Of a stretch of 64,000 nucleotides of DNA, positions 1 through 7,878 are shown piece by piece. How positions within the stretch are numbered: position 1 is the stretch's first letter; the number at the start of each line of letters is the position of its first letter. Source of the DNA: Thalassotalea loyana (GTDB taxonomy: Bacteria; Pseudomonadota; Gammaproteobacteria; Enterobacterales; Alteromonadaceae). Location of the stretch: positions 409,846 to 473,845 of the forward strand of contig NZ_BSSV01000003.1 of the NCBI RefSeq assembly GCF_030161435.1. The letters are read 5' to 3'. The notes under the pieces are model-generated. The model ran no database searches. It had not been told where the DNA came from and saw nothing but the letters and a program-made list of their open reading frames with translations. The position numbers and the translations under genes were made by a program.

Positions 1-2864
1 TTGTCGCCACCGTTGTCGCCGCCAGAGCCCATATCGTCGCCATAAGGGTTTTCATCACCTTCAGGAATACCGACAAATACGTTGTCTACGCGGTAAACTG
101 CACCTAAGCCTTTGCCCCATTGCGGGAACATCATCAGTAGATCTACTTCGGTTAAGTTTAAGCCTGCGCCTGCTAAATCAATTAGCGGGAACGAGTATGA
201 CTGCCACTCACCTAGTGTCGGAGCTACACCTTGTAAGCTGTCCGTTAAGCTTAATTCAGCAAACGAGTTACCTGTTGCATTTGAGCTTTCAACTTTAATT
301 AACCAGTCTGTTGTTTCATCTTCTGGCATCGTCACAACTTTTAAGTCAAAACGTAGAACACCATTTGTTGTAATTGGCGCTAAATTTAATGTTTCGCCAG
401 AACTACGTCCCCAGAAACCAACAACTGTACCGCCATCAGAGCCTTCGCCAATAGTAAATTCAACCACCATATTGTGGTCTTCATCATCCATTACCTCAAC
501 TTGAGGTAAAAAGGCACAACAATCCCAAAGTGTCCAGCCAGAACGAACAGCATCGTCATAAAGGGTAAATAATTCTTGGTAAACAGTGTTATCAGGACCT
601 TTTACAACATCATCATCATCGCTATCGTCAACTGTTGTTGAATGAATGATCATGTTATCAACACGAAATCTTGCACCATCACCTTGTCCCCATTGTGGGA
701 AGATCAGAGCAATATCGATTGCAGAAATATCTAAACCTTCTTGAAGTAATGAATTCATTGACACAGTATAATGTGTCCACTCATCTTGAACGGGAGCAGT
801 AGGTAAACGGTAATCTACAGCGGTACCACCAAGGTTAGTACCACCGTTTGACTCCATTTTTAAATACCATGGAGCATTCGGGTTTTCAGGAAAATCAATA
901 AGTTTTAAATCAAACTCAATTGCACCCGATAATGCTAATGAGCTCGCATCGAACGGATAACCAGAACCACCTTGATCTTGTCGAACCGTGAAACCCACTA
1001 CCGAGTTACCGTTAATATAAAACTCCGCTGCATTACCAAAGTCTGGATCCTCATCTTGCACAACGACAGGAACAATACTACTTAAACCCTGTGCAACTTG
1101 ATCATCCCACATCGGCCAATTTGGATTTTCTTCATCTTCGAATAGCAGTAATTCAGCACCTTCAAAGGCGGCACCGATAGTCACATTATCCACTTGATAC
1201 ACTGCTCCAGCACCTTGGCCTAATGTTGGGAATACTTTTATCGCAACAATATTTTCACTATCTAGGCCGAGTTCGCGTAATGCACCAAAATCAAAACTAT
1301 AATGTTGCCACTCGCCAGGTGTTGGTAACACGCCCTCTAAGCTATCATTAAGCGCTAGTTCTACTTCACCTGTTTCGGCTTCACTGTTACTTGAACTGCG
1401 TTGAAGGCCATATTTTCTTGGACTTTCAGAAGCTTCTTCCTCTGGTGCAGTTTCATATTCCACTTTAAATACCCAAGAAGCCTCAGAATTCGTTGGTGTT
1501 TCTAACACTTTTATATCAAATTCAATGAGTGCTTCATCTGGAAGCAAGGTACCGTCATATGAAGGACCAGAAAATCCTAATTCACCAGATTCTTCAGTCA
1601 CGGTAAATTGGACAACCTCACCATACTCCTCGTCACCTGAATCAACAGTTTCAGCTTCGTCTTCACCAACAACATCCCATGATGACTGGTCTTCTGTAAA
1701 AATATCTACGCCTACTGGTACAGGGATAATAGGCGGAATTGGCACAGGAGCTGCACCTTTTACAAATGTGTCGTTATAATAATCTGAACTAATCGTGGCA
1801 CAGCCTTTACCTGTCACCGTATCTTTGGCACATTGGTAAACGCGTACGTAATCTACTTGGTAAGCGTTACCATTAACGTAGGCAGAGTTATCTACACCTC
1901 GTGCGATTGAACCATTGTCGTCACCAACAAAGTAGTTTGCCGATTGGTGAGTTCGCCCAGCCCAGTTACCACCAACAGCATTATTTAAGATAATAAAGAA
2001 ATCTTGGTCGTATGGGGCTTTTTGATAGACGATTTCTTCGATGCCATCGTCATTCATAATCTGGGTATACCAACCAGTTTCGCTTAAGCCAGCAGCTGCA
2101 CCATCAGATGCTCGGTAAGTCACTTCTGAGTCACGTTGGTAGGCATATAATACGTCATCTACATACCAACGAATCTCACCCTCCTCCCACTCAATCGCGT
2201 AAATATGGAAGTCGTCGGCAGGCGAAGAATTAGGTAAGGCATATTCGGTACCGGTGAAGTCGTGATTGCTACCTTGCATTGGACCATAATGCAACGTGCC
2301 GTGGGCATGACGGTCTATATCACCATCTGCTCTAACTTCACCTATGTTAACCCATTCAACAAGGTCAATTTCACCAGATAATGGCCATGTACCGTATTCA
2401 GAGTTTGTCGGCATTAACCAAGCGGCAGCCCAAGAACCTTGCCCCTTTGGCGCTTTAGCTCGAACTTCAACGCGACCATACGTCCAGTCTCCCTGATATT
2501 GAGTAACAATACGAGACGAAGTGTAGGGTTTTGTTAGGCTTGAATCAGCCGGCGTTGGACGAGCAACAATATTGAGAATACCGTCTTCAATAAACAGGTT
2601 TTCCGGTGAATCTGTATAACACTGTTCTTCAGCGTTACCACCACCGTCACAATTGATTTCAAACGTCCATTTGTCTAAATCTAATGAACCACCATCAAAT
2701 TCATCACTCCACACTAACTCCCAGTCAGGCGCAGGTGTTCGAGTATCTACTTCGACAATCGTTGTTTCTGTAGCTGCATCGCCCCCACCACAGCCGGCAA
2801 TTACCGCTGTAGTAAGTATCAATGTTGTAAATCGCGTAAGCGTTGTAGCCCGCCCTTTAAACAT
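1..2864 (-). CDS. GH16 beta-glucanase lipoprotein with tandem binding modules (partial, cut at left edge)
   Basis: Open minus-strand frame from an ATG at 2864 to the window edge, at least 954 codons with no stop. The start has GGGAGAG just upstream. The N-terminus is a lipoprotein signal ending in a VIAGC lipobox (Cys25), so the mature enzyme is probably anchored in the outer membrane. Residues about 45-344 form a glycoside hydrolase 16 domain. The catalytic ExDxxE motif is EIDLVE (Glu165, Asp167, Glu170), and the domain closes with VDYVRVYQC. This is typical of laminarinases (beta-1,3-glucanases). Three related modules of about 170 residues follow (about 1710-1150, 1150-640 and 600-60), each ending in a G-x-G-A-x-(Y/F)-x-VDN motif and separated by acidic linkers. 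They look like galactose-binding-fold carbohydrate-binding domains, perhaps of the ExoP C-terminal type. The left edge lies in a Gly/Asp-rich linker, so more domains probably follow. Exact substrate is inferred only. Confidence 0.88.
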   Translation of the reverse strand, partial: MFKGRATTLTRFTTLILTTAVIAGCGGGDAATETTIVEVDTRTPAPDWELVWSDEFDGGSLDLDKWTFEINCDGGGNAEEQCYTDSPENLFIEDGILNIVARPTPADSSLTKPYTSSRIVTQYQGDWTYGRVEVRAKAPKGQGSWAAAWLMPTNSEYGTWPLSGEIDLVEWVNIGEVRADGDIDRHAHGTLHYGPMQGSNHDFTGTEYALPNSSPADDFHIYAIEWEEGEIRWYVDDVLYAYQRDSEVTYRASDGAAAGLSETGWYTQIMNDDGIEEIVYQKAPYDQDFFIILNNAVGGNWAGRTHQSANYFVGDDNGSIARGVDNSAYVNGNAYQVDYVRVYQCAKDTVTGKGCATISSDYYNDTFVKGAAPVPIPPIIPVPVGVDIFTEDQSSWDVVGEDEAETVDSGDEEYGEVVQFTVTEESGELGFSGPSYDGTLLPDEALIEFDIKVLETPTNSEASWVFKVEYETAPEEEASESPRKYGLQRSSSNSEAETGEVELALNDSLEGVLPTPGEWQHYSFDFGALRELGLDSENIVAIKVFPTLGQGAGAVYQVDNVTIGAAFEGAELLLFEDEENPNWPMWDDQVAQGLSSIVPVVVQDEDPDFGNAAEFYINGNSVVGFTVRQDQGGSGYPFDASSLALSGAIEFDLKLIDFPENPNAPWYLKMESNGGTNLGGTAVDYRLPTAPVQDEWTHYTVSMNSLLQEGLDISAIDIALIFPQWGQGDGARFRVDNMIIHSTTVDDSDDDDVVKGPDNTVYQELFTLYDDAVRSGWTLWDCCAFLPQVEVMDDEDHNMVVEFTIGEGSDGGTVVGFWGRSSGETLNLAPITTNGVLRFDLKVVTMPEDETTDWLIKVESSNATGNSFAELSLTDSLQGVAPTLGEWQSYSFPLIDLAGAGLNLTEVDLLMMFPQWGKGLGAVYRVDNVFVGIPEGDENPYGDDMGSGGDNGGD
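62..1710 (-). repeat. Three diverged tandem protein modules in the GH16 lipoprotein
   Basis: Three consecutive modules of the GH16 protein share the order W...D..., a VEFTI/AEFYI-like strand, FDLK(V/L), then W-x-(H/S)-Y-(S/T), a segment ending (F/I)FP-x-(W/L)G-x-G, and VDN. Their VDN motifs lie near 1180, 665 and 90. They are homologous at protein level but clearly diverged at DNA level, so they are old duplications and not recent slippage. Each is a probable beta-sandwich glycan-binding domain. Confidence 0.65.
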
Positions 2865-2914
2865 AGGTCTCTCCCGATGATTTTGCCTTTAGCTCGTCTA
2901 TGTTATACGCGTAC

Positions 2915-2928
2915 TGCATACGTATGCA
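2915..2928. promoter_or_regulatory. Perfect palindrome TGCATACGTATGCA, LacI-like candidate operator
   Basis: A perfect 14-base palindrome with a central CG, 51 bases upstream of the GH16 start codon. A central CpG flanked by symmetrical half sites is characteristic of LacI/GalR-family operators, which often control polysaccharide genes in marine bacteria. No LacI-type gene is in the window, so the regulator would be encoded elsewhere. The sequence is directly visible; the function is inferred. Confidence 0.45.
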
Positions 2929-3021
2929 TTTTTCGGTACTAAAGAGCTGTTTGTTATTATTACCGCAATATCTCTCACTATTCTTTTATCACGCTATTTC
3001 GCAATTAGATGGACTAATTCG

Positions 3022-3052
3022 CTAAGACGGATTAGAAAAAAGCTAAAACGGA
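3022..3052. promoter_or_regulatory. Candidate LytTR binding site, GH16-proximal repeat pair
   Basis: CTAAGACGGA at 3022-3031 and CTAAAACGGA at 3043-3052 are direct repeats whose starts lie 21 bases (two helical turns) apart. On the other strand they read TCCGTCTTAG and TCCGTTTTAG, near the LytTR consensus in which a GTT core follows A/C-rich positions. LytTR regulators bind paired roughly 9-base direct repeats with about 12-base spacers. The pair lies about 160 bases upstream of the GH16 start. Confidence 0.55.
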
Positions 3053-3258
3053 CAAAACGACAAACTCGCTCTCAATAGCACAGTTCCTAACAAACATTTT
3101 TTAACTTGATCAGCACATTCACAATGTTTTTATAAACGTCCTTAGAATTAAGGTACGCTTTAAGTGAGCTAATTGATTTACTTTTATCGTATTTATCTAT
3201 CGGGGTGTTTTTTATTTTAATTTTCAATGCTAACGTAATGATAAAGCGTGTAAATTCG

Positions 3259-3289
3259 CTAAGGCGGACAGTTATCGAGCCAAAACGGA
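3259..3289. promoter_or_regulatory. Candidate LytTR binding site, kinase-proximal repeat pair
   Basis: CTAAGGCGGA at 3259-3268 and CCAAAACGGA at 3280-3289 form a second direct-repeat pair with the same 21-base periodicity as the pair at 3022-3052. An extended match (AATTCGCTAA) precedes the first repeat of both pairs. The pair ends about 60 bases before the histidine kinase start, suiting autoregulation by the LytTR response regulator encoded downstream. Confidence 0.55.
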
Positions 3290-3349
3290 CGCATCGTGTT
3301 AGGCAACGGCAGGATTTTCTATACAATTAAGTTATGAATAGGTAAACGC

Positions 3350-4582
3350 GTGAGAAAAAGCAAAGCAATGCAGAAAGTCGAGCAAAATGTCGCAAAGCTA
3401 ATTCGCGAAACATTGGGCCAAGCGCCTGAGAAAATGTTTTGGTATTGTCAGTTTGGCTTTTGGGTGTTTATTTGCTTGGTGTCTTTGGCCTTGAACCTAT
3501 GGTTTGAGCAATATGAAGTCTCATATGTCTTATTTACCGTTCTCCAATCTGCGATGGGTTTGTTACTGTCTATTTTTCTTCAAAAGTCCTTCATTGCAAT
3601 TTGGTACACCAGTAACAAGTTTCGAATTTGGGTCGGTTTAGCACTAATTTTTGCTGTTTCTCTTGTATGGACATTCGCTCGAATGTCATTATTCAACGCG
3701 TTAACCGGCGAAGAAGATACTTGGTGGAATTTTGGTGGTTGGTATTTTAGCGGCATATTCATCTACATGTGTTGGACAGCGATGTTTCATGGTCTTATGT
3801 ACTATCACTTGCTTCAACGTGAACATCAAATTTTGCTCGACTCACAAGACAAAATTCAAGAAGAATATATAAAGCGCATTGAAGCACAAGCAATTGCTCG
3901 GGATGCTCAATTAAAAATGCTTCGCTATCAGCTAAGCCCTCACTTTCTATCTAATGCTTTGAACTCAGTGAATGCGCTTATCGAAATGGAGCAAGGAGAT
4001 CTTGCGCAGAGAACGGTGATTAATTTGAGTAAATTCTTACGCTATTTGCTCGACCACGAACCTGAATCTAGAGTGACTGTAGAACAAGAAATTAATGCAT
4101 TGATGCTCTATCTCGATATCGAAAAAGTGCGATTTAGTCATCGCTTAGCGATTGATCTAAAAATAGACAAAGATGCAGAAGATGGCCTCATCCCAAGCTT
4201 GATGTTCCAACCTATTGTTGAAAATTCAATTAAGCATGCAATTTCAAAAAGTGAAGAAGGTGGTACTGTTCACGTATGTGTTAAGCGCAACAATGACTTA
4301 TTGACTATAGAGCTATCGGATTCAGGCACAGAAGTATACAACAATACAGCATCAGACAAGGATAATCGGAGTATTGGTATGAACAATACTAGGTCGAGAT
4401 TAGAAGCAATCTATCCAAAAAGATACAGCTTAAATTACGACATTTGTGACGGTCGATTTAAAACAAACATAACAATTCCGTTTGAACTCTCAACAAAAAA
4501 AGAACCAGAAGAGCATGTTGAAGTGGATGAGGTTGAAGCATGGCAGAACTACGAACAATTATCGTCGACGACGAACCATTAG
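3350..4582 (+). CDS. LytS/YehU-type membrane sensor histidine kinase
   Basis: A 410-residue sensor kinase of the His_kinase (PF06580) family, which pairs with LytTR regulators. Four hydrophobic segments (about 35-52, 58-80, 92-112 and 130-155) form an N-terminal membrane domain with no large periplasmic loop. A short coiled segment (about 160-190) leads to the phosphoacceptor motif LSPHFLSNALN (His198). The ATP-binding region carries QPIVENSIKHAI near 288 and GIGMNNTRSRL near 345. The listed start is GTG at 3350; an in-frame ATG at 3368 is an alternative, and neither has a strong ribosome site. The 3' end overlaps the response regulator by 43 bases, implying co-translation. The signal sensed is unknown; the divergent GH16 gene and shared repeats suggest a link to glucan use or envelope state. 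Confidence 0.9.
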   Translation: MRKSKAMQKVEQNVAKLIRETLGQAPEKMFWYCQFGFWVFICLVSLALNLWFEQYEVSYVLFTVLQSAMGLLLSIFLQKSFIAIWYTSNKFRIWVGLALIFAVSLVWTFARMSLFNALTGEEDTWWNFGGWYFSGIFIYMCWTAMFHGLMYYHLLQREHQILLDSQDKIQEEYIKRIEAQAIARDAQLKMLRYQLSPHFLSNALNSVNALIEMEQGDLAQRTVINLSKFLRYLLDHEPESRVTVEQEINALMLYLDIEKVRFSHRLAIDLKIDKDAEDGLIPSLMFQPIVENSIKHAISKSEEGGTVHVCVKRNNDLLTIELSDSGTEVYNNTASDKDNRSIGMNNTRSRLEAIYPKRYSLNYDICDGRFKTNITIPFELSTKKEPEEHVEVDEVEAWQNYEQLSSTTNH

Positions 4583-5334
4583 CCCTAGGTTTAATGAAAT
4601 CGAAGTTAAAGAAATTTAATTCAATAAATATTATTGCTGAGTGTAAAAATGGACGAGAAGCAATAGAAGCAATCTTAGATTTAGAGCCTGACTTGGTTTT
4701 CCTCGATATAGATATGCCCAACATAAATGGCTTTGATGTTATACAAAGAACACAGCCCGAACTTACCCCTATGGTCATCTTTGCTACGGCTCATGAACAA
4801 TATGCGCTAGATGCATTTAAAGTGAACGCTGTTGATTACATCTTAAAACCACTTGATGAAGAGCTCGTTAAACGGGCTGTAACTAGAGCTGAACAACGCT
4901 TTTCCCAATATGATAGAGACGCAGAGAAATCTAATTTAATCAGTGCTATAGAGGCGATAAGAAAACATGATCAGCATACTGCGCAAGACGATAAAAAAAT
5001 TGTTGTTAAAGATGGTGACCAAATCACTATCTTAAAACAAGAAGATTTAAAGTGGGTCGATGCTGCTGGTGATTATTGCTGCTTACATGCAAATGGTGAA
5101 ACTCATATCAAAAGAATCTCTTTGACTGAGCTACTGTCGGAATTAGATCCCAACAATTTCAAACGAGTGCATCGTTCAACGATTATAAACCTTAACTTTA
5201 TTAATAAAGTGCAATCATTGCCAAAAGGCGAGTTTTTTGTCGAGCTTGGCGTTCATGAACGCGTTAAGGTCAGTAGAACATACAAAGATGCGATACGAGA
5301 TTACTTACAACTCTATCCCGACAAAAAAGACTAA
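4540..5334 (+). CDS. LytTR-family response regulator
   Basis: A 264-residue two-component regulator. The receiver domain (1-120) has acidic residues in VDDEP, the phosphoacceptor Asp56 in FLDIDMP, and the conserved Lys in YILKPLDEE. The C-terminal LytTR DNA-binding domain spans about 155-260 and includes the DLKWVDAAGDYCCLH and FKRVHRSTIINLNFI segments typical of the fold. Its frame begins inside the upstream kinase gene, so the two are translationally coupled. LytTR proteins bind paired direct repeats, and two such pairs lie in the 2865-3349 region. Targets are therefore likely to include its own operon and possibly the GH16 gene. Confidence 0.93.
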   Translation: MAELRTIIVDDEPLALGLMKSKLKKFNSINIIAECKNGREAIEAILDLEPDLVFLDIDMPNINGFDVIQRTQPELTPMVIFATAHEQYALDAFKVNAVDYILKPLDEELVKRAVTRAEQRFSQYDRDAEKSNLISAIEAIRKHDQHTAQDDKKIVVKDGDQITILKQEDLKWVDAAGDYCCLHANGETHIKRISLTELLSELDPNNFKRVHRSTIINLNFINKVQSLPKGEFFVELGVHERVKVSRTYKDAIRDYLQLYPDKKD

Positions 5335-5343
5335 GACAATCGG

Positions 5344-6093
5344 TTAACTCATTTGCCTCACTACACCAACTGGGGCAACTCTTAACAACCAATGCAACCA
5401 AGCCCACGGCCAGCTTGGCGCATAGCTATTGGCTTTTTCTTTCTCAATGGCTTTAACAAGTGCTTTACACCCCGTATCAGTGTCAACAATAAACGGGACC
5501 TTTTCGACTGTTTCATTAATCTCACTTCGAATAAACCCAGGGTGTATACAACTGACCTTAATAGGCGTATGCATAACATCAATACGGATCCCTTCACTTA
5601 ATGACGTCAATGCTGCTTTGGTAGCCGCATATACCGTCATTGCTCTTCTAAACCCTCGAACCGCACTAATTGAAGAAATATTGACAAGATGACCAAAGTT
5701 TTGATGTCTAAAAATCTCCATCGCTGCCTCAGCTTGAGCGATTGCTGCAACAAAGTTTGTTTCAGCTGTTTGTTTATTAGCATGAAAATACCCCGTACCA
5801 ATAGAGGCTCCTTTACCCATTCCTGCGTTGACTATGACCCGATCTAACTGACCAAGCTCATCTCGAAATTGCCTAAACACCTCAAAAACACGGTTATGAT
5901 CATTGACGTCCAATGATGAAATGACAATTCGACAATTAGGGTTAATCGATAATAACTCTGTTTTTAATTCTTCGAGACGGTCAAGTCGTCTGGCACACAA
6001 TGCCAAATTACATCCTTTTTTAGCAAACTCAATGGCCATCCCTTTTCCCAAGCCAGAACTCGCCCCTGTTATTAATATATTTCTACGTTTCAT
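5344..6093 (-). CDS. Short-chain dehydrogenase/reductase
   Basis: A 249-residue classical SDR. It has the TGASSGLG cofactor motif at residues 10-17, NAG near 90, a catalytic Ser (NISSIS) and YAATK. An arginine pair just after the first strand (CARRLDRL) suggests NADP(H) preference. It ends the minus-strand operon that starts with the acyl-CoA dehydrogenase at 9973, 11 bases after the phosphatase gene. It would oxidise or reduce a hydroxyl or keto group of the pathway intermediate; the exact substrate cannot be told from sequence. Confidence 0.85.
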   Translation of the reverse strand: MKRRNILITGASSGLGKGMAIEFAKKGCNLALCARRLDRLEELKTELLSINPNCRIVISSLDVNDHNRVFEVFRQFRDELGQLDRVIVNAGMGKGASIGTGYFHANKQTAETNFVAAIAQAEAAMEIFRHQNFGHLVNISSISAVRGFRRAMTVYAATKAALTSLSEGIRIDVMHTPIKVSCIHPGFIRSEINETVEKVPFIVDTDTGCKALVKAIEKEKANSYAPSWPWAWLHWLLRVAPVGVVRQMS

Positions 6094-6104
6094 CGCAATC
6101 TGCC

Positions 6105-6800
6105 TTAGGTATATGTAATCAATTTTTTGCTGTCAATTTCACTAAAAATAGCGTGTTCATTTACGCTAGATAACATTGGCTGGCCATTGCGATCATTTAA
6201 AATAATCTTAGTGATACTACCGTTGACTAACGTCCAATTAATCTTCATGAATTGCTCAAGAGGCAAACCAAGGAGTTGAGCACAAATCAAGCTAATTGGT
6301 CCACCTGACGTATAAACAACAATTCGCCGATGCCCGCTCTCTTTTACTTGCAAGAACGCTTGCTGAACTCTGCTCGTAAAATCTTGCCATGACTCTTTAT
6401 AATCATCATCGAACTCCCCGCTAGTCCAGCGTCCAACGGCGGCGACGAACAATTTTTGAAACAAGGCCATTGGATTGGGATTTGACGAAATAAGTGCTTT
6501 AGTTGACTGAGGCGTAGCTAAACGTTCATCATATTTTGCAAGAATTTCTCGATGATCATACTCATTCCATTGTGACATTGTGAACACAGGTATATCACTC
6601 GTGTATCTGCCTAAACTATGGTGAGCTGTCTGATGATGCCTTTGCATCGCGCCCTGATATATAGCATCAGGTACAACGTTTTGACGCGCTAGACTGTCGC
6701 CCAATAGTTTGGCTTGTTCCATACCTAAATCAGATAGCTGATCATAATTTTCGTGATTGAAACTCGCTTGTCCATGTCGAATCAAATAAATAACCGCCAT
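6105..6800 (-). CDS. Histidine phosphatase family (phosphoglycerate-mutase-like) protein
   Basis: A 231-residue member of the histidine phosphatase superfamily, with the RHGQASFN signature at residues 9-16 providing the phosphorylated His. An Arg/Glu-containing segment and a later conserved core (VVYTSGGPISLICAQLLG) follow; the usual second catalytic His in this region is not obvious, since TSGGP replaces the common T/S-H-G-G form. Its start codon overlaps the stop of the kinase-like gene (TAATG), giving tight translational coupling. Partnership with an APH-like kinase suggests it acts on a phosphorylated acyl intermediate or has a repair role. Loss of the second His would make it catalytically questionable. 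Confidence 0.78.
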   Translation of the reverse strand: MAVIYLIRHGQASFNHENYDQLSDLGMEQAKLLGDSLARQNVVPDAIYQGAMQRHHQTAHHSLGRYTSDIPVFTMSQWNEYDHREILAKYDERLATPQSTKALISSNPNPMALFQKLFVAAVGRWTSGEFDDDYKESWQDFTSRVQQAFLQVKESGHRRIVVYTSGGPISLICAQLLGLPLEQFMKINWTLVNGSITKIILNDRNGQPMLSSVNEHAIFSEIDSKKLITYT

Positions 6801-7873
6801 TACTTGCCTCGCTTTTTAATCAACTTTTTACATCGCCACATTAAGTAATGGACAAAAATCCAAAAATTCTTAAAAGCCGGATTATCCGTTTGTTTATGGT
6901 GATATCGATAATATATTTGCTGAACAATGCCTGCTAACCTAAATAAGCCGTACACTTCATAGAAAGTAAAGTCATCACAGTCTAAACCCGTTTTTTCAAG
7001 ATAATAATCAATAACTTGTTGGCGAGTCATCATCCCTGCTAAATGTGTCGGTTGGCGACGTGTAGATTGAGCTAGGAAATCATCACCTGCTTCAACCCAG
7101 TAAGCCAATGTATTACCTAGGTCCATGAGGGGATCGCCTAATGTTGCCAACTCCCAATCCAAAACACCCAGTACCTTCGTGTAGTCGTCAGCATCTAAAA
7201 CAACATTATCAAAACGAAAATCATTATGAGTAATACAAATATTTTCTTTACTTGGCATGTTATTTTCTAGCCAATTCATGACGAACCGCCCATCAGGCAC
7301 ATTCCAAGTTTTGGCATTACTAAACCGTTCACTCCACCCCTGTATTTGTCGCTGCGAGTAACCTGCACCTTTGCCCATTCCTTCGAGCCCTGCGGCTTTA
7401 TAATCGACTTGATGTAATTGAATTAAGCAATCGAAAACATTTTTACACATTCTACTCGTCTGCTCTGCAGAGGTGCTTAGTTCTCGAGGCAAGTGTTTTC
7501 GTGGAATAATCCCAGAGATCTTTTCCATGACATAAAAGTCAGTCCCGAGCACCGCTTCGTCTTCGCAAAAGGCGAGCATTTCTGGAACGTAGTTGTAAAC
7601 AGGTTTCAAAGATGACTGGAGTCTAAACTCTCTCCCCATATCATGAGCACCTTTTGCTTTGGTACCTGCAGGAGCGCGTCTAAGGATCAAAGACGTATTT
7701 TGATAATCTAAACAATACGTCCAGTTCGAGGCGCCACCTGAATATTGAGTAACAACGGGGCGACCGACTAACTGCGGAAGTTGAGCTTTTAGCCAGTTAT
7801 CAACGGTTACTTCATCAAGCTCTTCACCTGGTCGTACATGCTTTGCTGTATCTATAATTGTCGAATTACTCAA
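6800..7873 (-). CDS. APH-like kinase, candidate hydroxyacyl-CoA kinase (LvaA/ACAD10-11 kinase type)
   Basis: A 357-residue aminoglycoside phosphotransferase-fold kinase. The catalytic loop is ITHNDFRFDNVVLD near residue 215, followed by the metal-binding segment VLDWELATLGDPLMDLG near 240. Such proteins next to ACAD10/11-type dehydrogenases are not drug-resistance enzymes. In Pseudomonas putida LvaA and in animal ACAD10/11 the related kinase phosphorylates a 4-hydroxyacyl-CoA so the dehydrogenase partner can form the enoyl-CoA. Here the kinase sits in one operon with the dehydrogenase (8732-9973), five bases after an SDR. Assignment to the fold is firm; the substrate is inferred from context and no LvaB-like small partner is visible. 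Confidence 0.82.
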   Translation of the reverse strand: MSNSTIIDTAKHVRPGEELDEVTVDNWLKAQLPQLVGRPVVTQYSGGASNWTYCLDYQNTSLILRRAPAGTKAKGAHDMGREFRLQSSLKPVYNYVPEMLAFCEDEAVLGTDFYVMEKISGIIPRKHLPRELSTSAEQTSRMCKNVFDCLIQLHQVDYKAAGLEGMGKGAGYSQRQIQGWSERFSNAKTWNVPDGRFVMNWLENNMPSKENICITHNDFRFDNVVLDADDYTKVLGVLDWELATLGDPLMDLGNTLAYWVEAGDDFLAQSTRRQPTHLAGMMTRQQVIDYYLEKTGLDCDDFTFYEVYGLFRLAGIVQQIYYRYHHKQTDNPAFKNFWIFVHYLMWRCKKLIKKRGK

Positions 7874-7878
7874 TGGTA

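Larger units (their letters stand above)
2865..3349. other. Divergent regulatory region between GH16 gene and LytTR two-component operon
   Basis: This 485-base gap separates two divergently transcribed units. I see no convincing gene in it; a 79-residue minus-strand frame at 3087-3326 is poor in recognisable features and probably chance. It contains a perfect 14-base palindrome near the GH16 start and two pairs of direct repeats with 21-base periodicity, annotated separately. Confidence 0.7.

Noticed and set aside
112..2880. Plus-strand frames at 112-504, 1525-1779 and 2653-2880
   Set aside because: They lie opposite the GH16 lipoprotein and are Ser/Thr-rich antisense shadows of its acidic linkers and binding modules.
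3087..3326. 79-residue minus-strand frame in the LytTR-GH16 gap
   Set aside because: It spans the kinase-proximal repeat pair, shows no family features and no convincing ribosome site; more likely chance in an AT-rich regulatory region.
6800..7873. Aminoglycoside resistance gene
   Set aside because: The kinase fold is shared, but the operon with an ACAD10/11-type dehydrogenase and SDRs fits acyl-CoA metabolism, not drug resistance.
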